This document shows positions 35,251 through 47,762 of a stretch of 64,000 nucleotides of DNA, piece by piece. The notes below the pieces were generated by a model, which did no database searches, was not told the origin of the DNA, and was given only the letters and a program-made list of their open reading frames with translations. The DNA is from Balaenoptera acutorostrata (taxonomy: Eukaryota > Chordata > Mammalia > Artiodactyla > Balaenopteridae). Numbering within the stretch: the first letter of the stretch is position 1; each line of letters opens with the position of its first letter. Where the stretch lies: the NCBI RefSeq assembly GCF_949987535.1, contig NC_080082.1, positions 47,096,374 to 47,160,373 of the forward strand. The letters run 5' to 3'. Made by a program: the position numbers and the translations under genes.

Positions 35251-36949
35251 TAAACCATGAAATTAAGGAACCTATTCATGCCTCTTCACGGTGCCACTCC
35301 CAGCCTCTGCAAGGCGGCCCCTGAGCACGGGGGAATGGTGGACAGTTCTACAAGAAGCAGACCAAGATTCCGTGGAAACGCTCCCATGATCAAAATGAAG
35401 AAATCTTGCAGATCTGTTTGCCCAGGTTCTGCAAGCCTGGGAATGCTGTGCATATCCGACGAAGGCATGGTTGGTCTCGTGCGAGGCAAGCCCCATTCCA
35501 AAGAGCATCTTGTAGATTTATCACTCATGGGAGGTGGGACATTGGCTCCAGTGGTTCTTCCAAAATGGCGGCCCACACACACTCTACATCAGGAGAACAT
35601 CTCTTTCTCAACTGCATCAATTTCCTCTAATTTTCTCCAAGAAAATTAAGATGCCTCAGAGTCTGAACTCAGCAAAAATTTGGATGAAAGATGGCAGAGA
35701 AAAAAGATGCTGAGATCCACCAGGAAACCTGAGATGAGAAAAGTTATGGTGGGGAACCATCTTCCAAGGACTCGACACTTTCAGGCTAAAGTGGGCATGT
35801 TTTAGTTTTTCCACCCTGCAGCCATCTTCAATTTTTTGGTAAAACAATACTGCAAATTTCCTTTGATGAAAGACTCCCTTCTTTTCTCAGCCATGAAGTT
35901 TGGGTGGGGTTTACCCTACATGCAGCACCACGGTTGGGCGCTAAGTGTCCTAAGTCCATCAATATATGACTTTACCCTGACCACAGGAATTAATGACCCA
36001 GTTCTGGCCAAATAGTTGATGATTATGTATAGATACAAAGCTTTTGATATCAGAAACATTTGCATTCATGAAAGGAGGGTTTCGAGCTATTGGGAGGGGG
36101 AGGTAATATTGTGTGGAAGCTGATAAGGAAACCAATACCAAGAGGGCCCGTGGTGATGTCCTATAGTCTGCTGGATCAAACCTTACCTGAAGAAGAACTG
36201 ACTTGGAACTTTTGTTTACAAAGACCAAAACATTTTCCCTCTCGTTTAATCCAGCAAGAGTTGGGTGGTTTTCGTGGCAAGCAGTGTTTCCTGAATGTGG
36301 AAGTTCCATTCTAGAATCCTGTGTCCTAGAGCACAGAGAGGCTTTCTGAACCCTCCCTCCCTCCAACACCTAAAGATGACTGGACTCCAAGCAAGTGTTT
36401 CACAGAGCTGATAACAACAGCAAAGAAAGGCAGCTGTGTTAGTACCAAGGTCAGGGAGCCCATGGTTTTCCCAAGAGCTGGGGGTAAGGGCTGACAGCCA
36501 TCCAGGACTAACCACCCACCCCTCATTGTTTGTGGCTGACTTCTGTTCTTATTCATCAAATCCAGACCGTCTCAGTCTTTAATATTTGGAAATTACCCCT
36601 GCTTTGAACTGTCCAAATCCATCGCTGATTAAGGCCCCCTACCAACCAGGTTCACTAGCTTCTCAGAGATTCTGGAAGCACGTGAGGAAGAAACATGTTT
36701 AAATGCCCCCACCCAAGTTCTCCATTAAGGGATCACATAGCTCTCTCTGAATTTGATCACACGCTATAGGATGCTACAGTCTTGTGTGAAGCTGAAGGCT
36801 TACAAAAAGGGGAAGGAGAAAAATGTGTTCGAGGAGCCCATATTCTCACTGAGACTGAAGCCTGGTGGCAGAAAAGAGAGGTCCAGGCAGACTGCACTGT
36901 TCTTTCTCTCTTTCCAGCATTCAGATCAGGGTATAAACATGGAATTTCA
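35251..36949. other. Unannotated non-coding stretch
   Basis: No exon or repeat recognised. A 130-codon plus frame at 35257-35649 looks like chance. Confidence 0.35.
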
Positions 36950-37470
36950 AGCTATGCATGGGTGGAAAGGACTTCAGATGTCACCTATTCTGACCCCTAA
37001 TTTAATGTTGATTTCCTCCCCAAGCTCTCCTACAAGTAGCCACATAGCCTGTGTTGAATACCTCTGGTGACGGGAAACTCACTCCCCGCTTCCTATGGAG
37101 GCAATACCATTTTGGGTCAGTGCTGAAAGTCTCAAGTTTTCCCTTGTTCTGGTTACATATTCACCTTTCTGAAGTTCTCAGCCCTCAGAGCCGCTCAGAA
37201 CTCACTGCCTCCTCTTCCCCTGGAAGCTCTTCAAATACAGAAAGCCAGAAATGATGGTTCCCTGGGTGTTTATATGTCTGAGTTGAATGTTTCCTATTCA
37301 CTCCTCACATAGCCTTGGCCCTATACATCTACACCTGTCCCAGTCTTTGCCGACCACAATACTTTCCAACATGGTCTGGTCAGCATAGTAGGACAGAGTT
37401 CCTTCCCATCACCTCCATTGGTCTTTATGCTCTACTCCCATTAATGCAACCACAATTGCACTGTGGTTGG
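36950..37470 (-). mobile_element. CR1/L3-like LINE remnant
   Basis: The antisense CR1 signature is visible: 'gtggaaaggacttcagatgt' (…gggacctctggagatcatc…), 'gaatacctctggtgacgg' with 'gaaactcactcc' (…gaatatctccagagacggagactcc…), and later 'cccattaatgcaaccacaat', which resembles the more upstream part of this family. Such elements date from before the mammalian radiation. Extent and family assignment are approximate. Confidence 0.5.
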
Positions 37471-40400
37471 AGAGACCTATAGCGGGGTCAGACCAATGGA
37501 ATTTCCCTCCTCATTTTTCAACAAAGGTAACATATGTCCTGCTAATAATTTTCAAAATGCTGTCAATGACAGTGAAACCTCGTTCCTTGCTTTATTCTAC
37601 TTTTATAATGTCCGCTGCCCCCAGCATCTTGGGCTGGCGAGGGAGCACAGGGCAATGTAAGGGCACACCAGCATCCAGGCGGCGGGGGCAAGGGAGCGTT
37701 TCTCAGCTTTGGGGATGAATGTGTAAGTAAAAGTGAAGGCTACCAAATTGAATCTGATCTATGTAGGCCACCCATAGTTAATTGTCACCCAGCTATTTTG
37801 CTGCTCTAGTCACATGGCGGGTGACAGCCACAGACATTGATGGATTCTGACCCGGACTAGAAATCTGGTTTCTCAAAAAGAGAGAGAGGAAAAGGCAGAG
37901 GACATGAAGTTAACGCCCAGCGTGAGGAGGAGGGGATGGGACTGGGGGTGTCTTTGACAGCTCAAGCTGAGGAGGAAAATTAGAAAAGAAAGCCGACCCC
38001 ACCACCATATGTGGCGAAGCTGGCCAGGACAGCTGCAAGAAATATCGCCCGACCCGAGTCCCTGGCCAGGATTGTGATACATGCCTGCATACGGCTATCA
38101 ATAACCCTGCATGATTAATGCTAATGATTTATGTTAATTTTGCCATAAGCTTCTTTTGTGCCAGTGCTGAACTTAAGGATGTCAAATCATTCCTTAGGAG
38201 GTTGTTAGATATTTTTAAAAGCAAAGTCTAAAATCTAACAGCTGACATTCCATAGATCAGGGCCCCAGCCTCCCCAGCATTCTCTGGAAGACAAGGGTCA
38301 CCATCCCCTGTGTAATTGCCTCTCATTCAGCAATAAGTCCTTGGAAAGGGATTCAGCATCCCAAGAAGGATGGCTCCTCAGGGCCTCCAGGTTCCCCTTT
38401 TATTGGGGGGTGGAGGTATGGATTTCAGAGCAGCTAAGAAGGCCAAGTCCATCCCTGGCACCCCAGCTGCCGTCCATGGGCCACCGTCCACCCCAGAGGT
38501 AGAGCAGGCAGATGGGCTCAGCAGGCCTCATCCCGGGTGGCGGTCACTGAGCAGTCACTGTACTTTGGGGAGTGGTGTGTCAACAGGGCAGGGGGAATGC
38601 CCAGCCCACGTCGCAGGAACGCTGGGGGGTTCAAACACAGTACCGCCATGGAAGCGCTTTGTTCACCGTGATCCTCCAACACACCATTTCCTTCTGTCTC
38701 CAAGGAGGCTCCGAGTTCCAGCTGCTTTCCCAGGACTCAGGTGCGGGAGCTGGAGGTACAGGCGGATGTGGCTCTGCAGGCGGTCACCTGCCCACCTCAC
38801 TCTGTCTGCACATCAGTCATTGATCCAGGCCCCTTTGATACCTCCTCTGTTCACTCCCAGACACTGGGGACACCCTCTGTGTGACCGGCCCTGCACAAGG
38901 TGAACAAGAAAGGTGGGGCGGGCAGACAGCAACTTGAACCTCTCAGGCAGGGGAAATGCAGCCCTCGAAACTGACCAAACGGCAGAGCATAACGCCCGGT
39001 GGTGAGGAAGCAGCGAAAGGAGTTGGCAAGAGGGTGTCAACTGCTAAGCCAGCGCAGAGCCACTGGACGTGGCAACCGTCCATCGGCGCAGTTTCCTCAG
39101 TCCGGGAGCTCAGACCTTACACGCTGCCCTGTCTGCCCTGAGCCCAGCTGGGCATCACACCCCCAGAGACTGGTGTCGCTCTCCGCAGCCCACCTCCAGC
39201 CATCAGAGTTCCCTCCGGGGCCCATCGACAGCTCGGGGGGCAGTAGCTTCTTCCACCTGTAAACCAGTCACCCCATCAGTGGTTGCCGCGCCTTCAGAGT
39301 AAAGCCCTTCACGTTCTCCCCTATCAGAGCCCCAATCCAAGCCAGGACCCAGCTAAACCTCAAGCTGGGGAAGGGGGGAAATAATGCCAGGGGGGTGTAA
39401 AGCCCAGATCCTTTCCATCCCCGCCCCACGCCATCTCTTGTTAGAAATTCATTATCTATAGCTTAAAAGCAACAATTTCTATATGGGTTTGTACCAAAAA
39501 AGGAAATATTCTCTCTGCTTTCCTGGCTCCCTGTGGTGGGCCGCCACTAAACCGGCTCGGTCTGGGCAGTACGGCGCACACCCGTCAAAACGTACGGACC
39601 ACGCCATTTATCAAATAATCTGCTCCAAGAACAGAGAGGCACTATCAGCGATCTGGTATTGATCTGAACAGGCCCCTGCTATTGTTCATCCCTGCAACCC
39701 GAATGGCAGCAGGAACTAATGAAAGAAACAAAACAGTGCATACCAATCACTCAGCTGCACAACTTTGCTGCTCTCATTAAGTTGGGCAAAGTTTCCCCAG
39801 CTCATCCAAAAGCTTGCTTGGGAGAGGTGGTCCCAGGAGGCCAACCCTTGGATCTGCCCATGGACCCTTCAGCTGCTGCCTTCTCCCTCTTCCCAACAGC
39901 CATGGGGCCCTTGGGTGTTGGTGCTCCTGCATCTTTGAAACCTATGGAAATAGGCACCCTACTGGCATGAGAATGCCACCTGGGTGCAGAAGCAGCTCTC
40001 CCAGGGTCTGGGAGGAGATGGCCTTTCTCTGACTGCCCCGTGTGGTTGGGTTTAAGCTGCTCTGGCCTGCGCCTTCTCCCACGTGGAGTCTGCTTACCTT
40101 CCAGGAGTGCAGACTCCAACTGGAGACCACACCCGTAGGCCACCAGGGGGAGGTGGGGCACCTCAGGGGGGAAAGAGGTAAAAACCCAGCCCCTCCCCCC
40201 AAGGGAAGAGCCCACAGAGAGACGCCCACCAACCCCCATCTCTGCCCCCCCCACACAGAGACACTGCTGCCTCACCATCACTGTGTCCACACCAGAGCAG
40301 CCTTCAAGGCTCAGCTTAAATGGTACCTCCTGAAGCCTTTCCCGATCCCTCCAGCCAGACCTGATCTCTCCCTCCACTGAGCATTCCTCAGGCTTCACCT

Positions 40401-40512
40401 GGGCTGTAACAGATAATAAACTTTGTGTTTCATCCATCCTACAACTTCAGAAGGAGTAGGGAGACAAAACAAGCACATAGTTATGAGTCCTGCCTTCTGA
40501 AGGCAGGAACAT
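37471..40512. other. Unannotated non-coding stretch
   Basis: About 3 kb without a recognised repeat or exon. Chance frames include a 177-codon plus frame at 38370-38903 and a 211-codon minus frame at 39802-40437. Neither has a recognisable motif. Confidence 0.35.
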
Positions 40513-40588
40513 TGATGCAGTCGTCTCTGCAGCCCTACATAGCGCCTGATTGATGCAGTCATCTCTGCAGCCCTGAATAGCACCTAAC
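40513..40588. repeat. 38-bp tandem duplication
   Basis: 40513-40550 and 40551-40588 are two head-to-tail copies of a 38-bp unit starting TGATGCAGTC and sharing 'tctctgcagccct' and 'atagc'. They differ at only a few positions. The pair lies just before the TGGA array. Confidence 0.9.
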
Positions 40589-40600
40589 ACTATCAGCAAT

Positions 40601-41110
40601 TGGATGGATGGATGGATGGATGGATGGATGGATGGATGGATGGACAAACAGACTGATGGATGGTTGGATAGATGGATGGATGGTTGGATGGATGGATGAA
40701 TGGATGGATGGATGGATGGATGGATGGATGGATGGATGGATGGACAAACAGACTGATGGATGGTTGGATAGATGGATGGATGGTTGGATGGATGGGTGGG
40801 TAGATGGACAAATGGATGGACACATGGATGAAAGAATAGATGGATGGATGGATGGATGGATGGATGGATGGACAAATGGATGGACACATGGATGAAAGAA
40901 TAGATGGATGGATGGATGGATGGATGGATGGACAAACAGACTGATGGATGGTTGGATAGATGGATGGATGGTTGGATGGATGGGTGGGTAGATGGACAAA
41001 TGGATGGACACATGGATGAACGGATGGATGGCTGGATAGATGGATAAGTGGATGGATGGATGGATGGACAGTTAGGTAGATGGGTGAGTGATGGGGAGAT
41101 GGATGGATGA
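40601..41110. repeat. (TGGA)n satellite with higher-order structure
   Basis: About 510 bp of TGGA units with interspersed variants. The block starting GACAAACAGACTGATGG occurs at 40643, 40743 and 40931; a second variant, GACAAATGGATGGACACATGG, begins at 40807, 40871 and 40994. The arrangement from 40743 repeats from 40931, giving a higher-order period of about 188 bp. Because the unit has four bases and no stop in any frame, all minus frames read IHPS-type repeats for up to 255 codons; these are not proteins. Confidence 0.95.
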
Positions 41111-41244
41111 ATCTGAACCAAATGGGACAAGAACTCCAGAGTCCCTTGGCAGTGAGCCCCCACCTGATAGCATCCTGATGATGGCCAGCACTCTGATTTC
41201 ACTTTCCTTCTCAAAGTGCAAAGTATCTCCTCACACTCTACCCA

Positions 41245-41360
41245 TAGAGCCCAGGAGCTTTCTTGCCCTGATGGAGCAAAGAGACCCTGAGGCCCAGGGA
41301 GGATGAGTATTTGCCTTGGATCACAGAGAACCAGGCTTCAAACAGCAGACCTCCTGAAAG
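41245..41360 (-). mobile_element. MIR remnant, weak
   Basis: 'gaccctgaggcccagggagg', 'atttgccttggatcacagag' and 'aaccaggcttcaaacagcag' follow the reverse-complement MIR order but are diverged. Confidence 0.5.
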
Positions 41361-42157
41361 GAAAGAAACTTGCTCACTGTCTGGTCTATAGCAGACTCCT
41401 ACCTACCCTGACTCTCGAGTCAGGAAGTCTCCAAGGCCAGGGTGGGACCCAACCGCTGCCCCAGACCAGGCAAGCCAGCAACTGCTATACCTGAGTGCCC
41501 CACAGTCCTGTTCCCCTCGAAAGGCCCCCACAGGGCTGGCTTGACTGTCTGGGCGGGGGGTGTATGGGGCTGTCTGTTTGTCCCTCATGCTGCAAACACT
41601 GAGGTCTTCCCTCCTCAGTGGCCTCATCCCGGCTTGGAGAAACCTCAGCGGAAAAGCCACCAAGAAGTGAGCTTTCCGCTCAGCTCCAGGCTTATCAGGA
41701 AAGGTAGCTCACCCCGGGTCCGGGAGGTGAAGCAGAAACACTACATGCTGCTGACTGGGGCCTCGCTCAGCTGCACAGGGCCTCTGGGGGTGGGGCAAGA
41801 GACAGTTCCAGTCTGGCAAAGCAGCCACCAAGGTGTTAGGCCGGGCCAGCCAGGCATGCGACATGCAATTCTCTGAGGACGGACGGCAGCTCTCCACCCG
41901 GGCAGGGCGCGTGAGGGTCGGCCCAGGTGCGGGGGCCATTCCGCCTTCACCGCTGCCCTGAGACTCCCTACAGCATCACCCGGACACGGGACCCTCCTCA
42001 AGGGCCACATCACACATCTGCCGAGCAGGGAGGGAAGGGCAGCGGCAGCTCCTGTTTCCAGCTCAGGAAGACAAGTGTGGACGATGGGGGTGACTGGGCA
42101 CTTGGCTGGGAAGAGACAGGAAGGGGGAGGACATCAGAGAGTGACGGGAGAATAACA
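41361..42157. other. Unannotated GC-rich non-coding stretch
   Basis: No exon, repeat or CpG-island-like density that I would defend. Confidence 0.35.
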
Positions 42158-42350
42158 CCCTGCTTCCTGCCCTTAGGGACCCTGGGACAGAGCTGGGAAG
42201 GAGAGCGGTGAGATTAGACAGCGAAGCCAGGAAACCGAACCCCCCAGCTCGGTTCATCTCAGGAACATCTCTTCTTCAGGAATTCCAGGGATGTCAGAAT
42301 ATTGGGTGAGATTCCCCAAATCCCACCTTCCTGAACTTCCAAATATCTCC
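42158..42350 (+). repeat. Dispersed duplication, copy A
   Basis: It begins CCCTGCTTCCTGCCCTTA and ends 'ccaaatatctcc'. The same order of phrases occurs in copy B at 43451-43640: 'caggaatt(c/g)cagggg', 'ggtgaga(t)(t/g)ccccaaatccc' and 'ctgaac(t/c)tccaaatatctc'. The start resembles an L2-type phrase, so part of it may be repeat-derived. Confidence 0.75.
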
Positions 42351-43450
42351 TGAAGGAGATTCAGAAGGCAGAGAGGGGGCCTCACAAGGAGGGAATGCCC
42401 CCCACAGGCAGAAGCAGAGAAAGGTGTATGGGGAGGAAGGCACTGACCATTTCCAAGGAATCCCAGCACATTCCAAGGACGGCTGAGTGGGAAAGGCCGT
42501 GGTGTGAGGTCCAGGCCCCGGGGACGTACCAGCCCGCGTCCTAGCTAGCGCTCGGAGCGTCAGGAGGACCCTATCTGAGTCCACCTCTAATTGCACTGGG
42601 AGCTGGCAGTGGGAAAGCCAGCGCACGGCAGTGCTGCTCAGTGTTCCGGAGGAAGACACTAGGCCAGGTCCCCATGCTGTCCTCAGCCGCTGAGGGCTGA
42701 CACCATTAGCACGTCCTGGCCATGCAGCGACTTATGTCAGCTATGGAAGCAGAGGCTGTGGAAATGGGACAGGCCACCTTGCTCCAGGACTCCACGGGAC
42801 ACTGCGGGCTCAGCATCGGACCACTCACATTGACCCAGATGACGGCTCTGCCACCCCCCTGCCCACACATGCTGGCCCAGCCCCTCTGGCGTCCACATGT
42901 GCCCCCAGGACGGCACCCATTGTCCCTTGGAGCCTTCCACCCAGACGACTCTGGGCCTCAGTTCCAGCATGCTGGCCCTCTCGCTCTAGGTCAACTCCAA
43001 GAATGCTGACAGAGCAGCAGAATCGGACTTGGTGGCACCCGAGAGGCAGCGCTGGCGGCCCTGAGGCTGGCTCGGTGAGCCCAGAGCCACTGTGCCCGCA
43101 GATTGCATTCATCTCTGTGAGCAGGATATTGCTTTGCAAATGGGTTATGTTTGCTGCCTGCAACCCCCTGAATCAAATGGGATGTTGCTCAATGGGATCT
43201 TTCCAGGACTTTGAACGCCCCCGCCCTCCTCTCCACGGACGGACGTCCCCCCTCACCTTGGAAATGAGCTGCCGGCTTGCTCCGCATGCTCGCCCAGGAA
43301 GGGCCAATCTCTCTCACCCCCTGTCTCTTCCTAATGCCAGCAGAGCTCATCAGCACGCACCTTCCCCAGGAGAGTAGCAGCTTACACCGAATATCTGCTG
43401 GTGTACAGCCTAAGGTGAGACACTGAACAAGGAGGAAAAAAATTTTAAAG
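42351..43450. other. Unannotated non-coding stretch between the duplicated copies
   Basis: No exon or clear repeat recognised. Confidence 0.35.
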
Positions 43451-43640
43451 CCCTGCTTCCTGCCCTTAAGGATCTAGGATATAGTGGGGAAAGAGAGCCA
43501 TGGGCTCACATAGTCAAGCAAGGACAAGAAACCACACCACAGGCCCCAGTCCCAAGAGCACCCCGTCAGGAATTGCAGGGGTGCACCGAATAACAGGTGA
43601 GATGCCCCAAATCCCCTCTCTCTGAACCTCCAAATATCTC
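43451..43640 (+). repeat. Dispersed duplication, copy B
   Basis: Direct-orientation partner of 42158-42350, about 1.29 kb away. The first ~20 bases and the last ~75 bases match best; the middle is diverged. Confidence 0.75.
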
Positions 43641-45499
43641 TTCCCCAGCGCTCACCCAGGCTCTGATCACCCCCGAAGACCCCACCACACCAAGCCTGGG
43701 TCTGGGAAGCCGCTGCTTAGCGGGGATGTTTGCGCAGAGCCAGGTTCTGCAGCTGGAGGCGAGGGTGGTGCCCATCCTTCCTGGTGGCGCTGCTGTCATG
43801 GGAATCCCCCACCTTAGCAGCTCAGATATGTCCTACTGCTCCACCCCAGACTGCTCCAAGGCCATCAGAACCCCATTCAAGGCAGGTTGGATGAGATGGT
43901 GTCCAGACAATTTTTCTCGCATCCCCTTCCCTGAAGCCAAGACTGGAGTAACACAGCAAGTCCAGGACGTGGGAGACGTCGGGGAGTGGAAAGGGACAAG
44001 TCCGTGGCCCAGCTTGCTCTGGCACCAATTATTTTTTCACTTTCATTACCCAACACTTAAAATTCAGAAAGTTGTACCTTGTTTAACATCTGTGCTACCA
44101 CTTCTGTGTAAACAATGGAGGACCTGATGATCCTGGGTCACGTTCCCACCTGGCCATGTGGGCTGGGGCAGCGCCGGCCTTTCCAGCCCAATCCACTGAT
44201 GTCAGCCACCTGCCTGGCCCCAGCAGGAGTCTGGTTTGCAGTCCCGGGGTGGATGTTGGCCACAGATCCCAGCACAGCGAGGAGGACCGAAGATCACTGA
44301 GAGATCCTTGGCCGTAGTGACCCCCACTGTCGCGTAGCCCTAAAAGAGTGTGACCTTGAAGAGACAATTCTCTTTCGAAAGAGGTTCTCCTGGGCCTGGC
44401 GAAATCATCCTGGAGCCAGTAAAACTTTGCTGGTTGGAGTAGTAAATTTTTCAGAGAGGCAAGTCCAGGTCTTTATGAGTCCCTTTGAAATGAGGCTGGT
44501 ACCCCAGCTCAGCAGCTATTAACAGCAAGTGGGTCCTCAGCTGGAGGCTGTTTCTAGAGCAGCAGGCCTGCTTTAAATGCAGGGAGGGCTTGTGATTGAC
44601 TGCCAAGATCCACTAAACAAAGGGGGGTAAAAAATCAAGCCAGGCTTCCCGTCTGTCCTTTGCACACTAACAGCCACTGTTTGCCCGGCTTCCACATGAG
44701 TAACACGGGCGCGCTGATTTCTATTACACAGAACGTTAATAAGAGAAGGCACTGACCCTCGATTGCTGAGAACCAGGTAAATGACGGGGAGGGAAAGGGG
44801 CCGAGAAATGGTAAGCATTTTACACCGCACGACTTGAAGGGGAATGCGTTGCCTATAAAGACGACGGGTGTTGTAGCACTGAGGAAAAAAACATAATTTT
44901 TCATTGAAGTACGGCAGCAGGGCTGGAAGGAACACAAATACTACAGTAGATCCATTAACTCGATGACAAGAAACAGTGTTCACATCCACTGACTAAACTG
45001 TTTTTGATTCTTTAGTACCAACATGCAAAATGATCCTTACATTATGTTGCCAGGGAAAAAACCTTAAAATGCATTTATTTCATAATGTAACTTTCTTGTA
45101 TTATCATAATAGAGCCATAACGGTTGTTGCCAACACAATGGGGTCTAAAAAAAAACACCTAAGGAGAGTTACGAAATTGGAATTTTTTTTTAAAAGGGGG
45201 AAATTCGGAGCGTCTCCAAGATTATACCTGCCTGTGGGGACAGGAAGAGCGGACGTGACATCTGACCTCTGGCCTCTTCTTCTGGCTGTCTGAGCACCGG
45301 ACCCTGAGCTCCACCTGTCGCAGCCAAACAGGACTGGGAGATGCGTGGGAGAGGCAAGTGGCGGCCACAGAGCCATCCTTGTCCTGTTACTCGGTGAGAA
45401 GGGGGATTTGCAGGGAGGCGTGACAATCACTTCTCCAGCTCCTCCATCCCCACTCCACACCCTTCGCTCCTCCTCATCCACTATTCCTGGCCCTGTGGC
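43641..45499. other. Unannotated non-coding stretch
   Basis: No exon or repeat recognised. 44880-45200 is AT-rich. Confidence 0.35.
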
Positions 45500-45605
45500 C
45501 CGCATGTCCCATCTGGACAATGGGGACGAAAGTGGCTCTTTCATGGCATGTGCTAAGCACAGTGCCTGGACACGTGCTGGGTATTCAATGGATGGTTATT
45601 AGTAG
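45500..45605 (+). mobile_element. MIR SINE 3' part
   Basis: 'cccatctggacaatggggac', 'catggcatgtgctaagcaca', 'gtgcctggacacgtgctggg' and 'tattcaatggatggttatta' follow the plus-strand 3' half of MIR. Confidence 0.7.
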
Positions 45606-46359
45606 TTTGTTATTTGCCATCCACACTCTGACCAGCGTGATGAGAGCCCACAGCCGTGGAATTGGTGGGGAACAGTGTCTGAATGAGTCCATCCCAGGTT
45701 GGAACCTTGATTCTGCTATATCCTCAGGCCGTCAAACATGGAAGTTATCCTGATGGCTATTATAGCCGATACACCTTCCTCCAGGCACTGTGCTCAGGTG
45801 TGAGGCTTGCCTAGCCCCACCTGGAAGGACCCTACCTGCGGCGGGTGCAGGCGATCCAGGAAGCAACAGTGAGGCAGAAACTAAGGGTCAGAGGTAAAGG
45901 AGGCAAAAGAGGGAGTCCTGTCCAAGAGACAGCATCACGAGACCTGGGATTTAACAGACACAGAAGGTGGCGAAGACATTCTGGTGAAATGAGCAGGTAG
46001 ACGCAGATGGCCTGTGCGGGTGGGGAGTGGGGTTGTCTGGGGCAGCCGGAGCCCAGCCCTGAAACCGGAGAGAGGAAGGCTGGGTTAGCAGTGGGGAGAG
46101 CCTGACTCTAAAGCCCTACTTCTGGTCACTCCCGCAGCCACCATGATGAACTAGAAATGGGACCAAAAGGAAGGGACAGGAGGATTTCTTTTCTTCCTTG
46201 GACGCCTGGGTAGTTGGCATAAACGTGGGGAAGAGGAGCCAATTTGAGGGAGGTAATGAGGTCCGGAAGAGAGGTGATGAGATAGAGGATGACGGACATG
46301 TAAGTCCCACAGTCTAAAGTCATTCATTTTTCAATTGAATGAGTGAACATACAAAGGGA
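45606..46359. other. Unannotated non-coding stretch
   Basis: Nothing recognised with confidence. Confidence 0.35.
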
Positions 46360-46620
46360 TCAGTAATAACAGCAGTAACCCGAATTCACCAAGGACTCCG
46401 GGCTGGGCCATCATGGGGATGCCCACTGCGCATTCATGATCTCATTCGGGTCTCACCCCAACTGGGCACGGGAGCATAATCCCTGTTTCCACAGCGAGGG
46501 GCCCCAGGCTCAGAGAGGGTTGATAAGTCATCCCACTGCACAGCTGGTTGGTAGTGGAGCTTGGATTCAAACCCAGACCTCACCGGATCCAAAGTTCATT
46601 CTCTTAACTGGGACTGTTTC
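46360..46620 (-). mobile_element. MIR SINE
   Basis: Near full-length reverse-complement MIR: 'cagtaacccgaattcaccaa', 'tcatgatctcattcgggtct', 'ggccccaggctcagagaggg', 'cacagctggttggtagtgga', 'gcttggattcaaacccagac'. Confidence 0.8.
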
Positions 46621-46724
46621 TTTTAACCTCAGCTTCTCTGTGGGCAATGGGGAAAGAGGTGACCACCAGGTTGGGAGCCGTGAACTTCACAATACAGCAG
46701 AACTAACAATAACGTCCCCATGGA

Positions 46725-46900
46725 CAGGCCATTTGGAAAAAATAAAACGCATCCCTTAACACCACCAATAAAAAAATCATCCTGGGCAGATTCAAGATTT
46801 AAATGTGGGAAAATAAAACCGAAAAATTCCAGGTGAAATTTAGATGATTGTTTTTACCGTGGTGGGGTGGGATTTACAAAATATCACCAGATAGGGTTAG
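46725..46900 (+). mobile_element. L1/HAL1 LINE fragment
   Basis: 'catttggaaaaaataaaacg', 'atcccttaacaccaccaata' and 'cagattcaagatttaaatgt' match the L1 ORF2 3' region (…ttggaaaaaataaaattgg… …caagatggattaaagatttaaatgt…). Frames are broken. Confidence 0.6.
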
Positions 46901-47204
46901 ACCCGCTACCCAGATTTTCACCATCACCTGCTCCTCCCTTTGGCTGAAAGGAGTTTGGTCTTTAAGCTTCTCTTATTAAGAGGCAGATGCTCCCTGAGAG
47001 GGGGGATCACATTCTGCAGAGGTAGCTTATCGGCTTTCTCTCCAACCCAACAGTACACAGGAGAAGGGACGGGCCCTGGGCAAATACAGCTTGATTGGGG
47101 TTGGGGGAGGGGAGCTGGGGCAGAGGAGAGGTTATCCTTGAAGTCCTGAGGAGGGAGGGCAGCCCATGTGATTTCCAGGTTGCAGGGGGCATTTTCCTGC
47201 AGCC
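46901..47204. other. Unannotated non-coding stretch
   Basis: Nothing recognised. Confidence 0.3.
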
Positions 47205-47335
47205 CCCTATCCAGATTCTACAAATCATTACTGAGGTCCTACTGGGTGTCACGCCCTGTGTCGTAGGTAATGAAGAGGTCGTTAAGAATGCAGATGTGCT
47301 ACCACCTGCATAGAGTTCAGTGCCTGGGGGCAGAG
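47205..47335 (-). mobile_element. L2 LINE remnant
   Basis: 'attctacaaatcattactga', 'ggtcctactgggtgtcacgc', 'cctgtgtcgtaggtaatgaa' and 'catagagttcagtgcc' match reverse-complement L2 (…atttattgagcacctactatgtgccaggc…). Confidence 0.6.
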
Positions 47336-47762
47336 GCAAGACACAGAATGAAGGTCCTCTGACCCAGTGAGTCGCAGAATCAACCATGTCCGGGCAGAGA
47401 GAAGACCATGGCTTTCCAGAGACAGAAGCCTCTGCAGCTGCTCTACCTGCCAACATCCCTCTTTCACCAGACTTCACAGAAGCTGCCAATCAATATTACT
47501 TCTCCACATTTTAATGCAATCAGATCACCTAGCTTGGTACAAAAGGGAAGCACAACAGGACCTGGACAGTGTAGGTAAAAATAGTCGTAACCCGCCTAAC
47601 TGCCGTAGTTCAGCTCCCGTGCTTCAAAAAGGCGATAATTTCCACAACCAAGTTTCAAGCCCAAAATCCCTACTGGCTGCCTATAAAGAGATACAAGAGT
47701 CTTCATCGCCAATAGACACTCCTGGGAGCAGACAATGCCTGTGCCCTCTTTTGGTTTTTCTT
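47336..47762. other. Unannotated non-coding stretch
   Basis: No exon or repeat recognised before the T tract at 47769-47782. Confidence 0.3.

Noticed and set aside
39802..40437. 211-codon minus-strand open frame
   Set aside because: No domain, no conserved motif, and overlapping frames on the other strand.
40601..41110. CRISPR-like array of regularly spaced repeats
   Set aside because: The spacers are themselves TGGA variants, and the host is a mammal; it is a satellite.
40447..41214. 255-codon minus-strand frame of IHPS repeats
   Set aside because: It is the TGGA satellite read in frame; the unit contains no stop in any frame on this strand.
41880..42020. Possible CpG island
   Set aside because: CpG dinucleotides are somewhat frequent but the stretch is too short and uneven to call.
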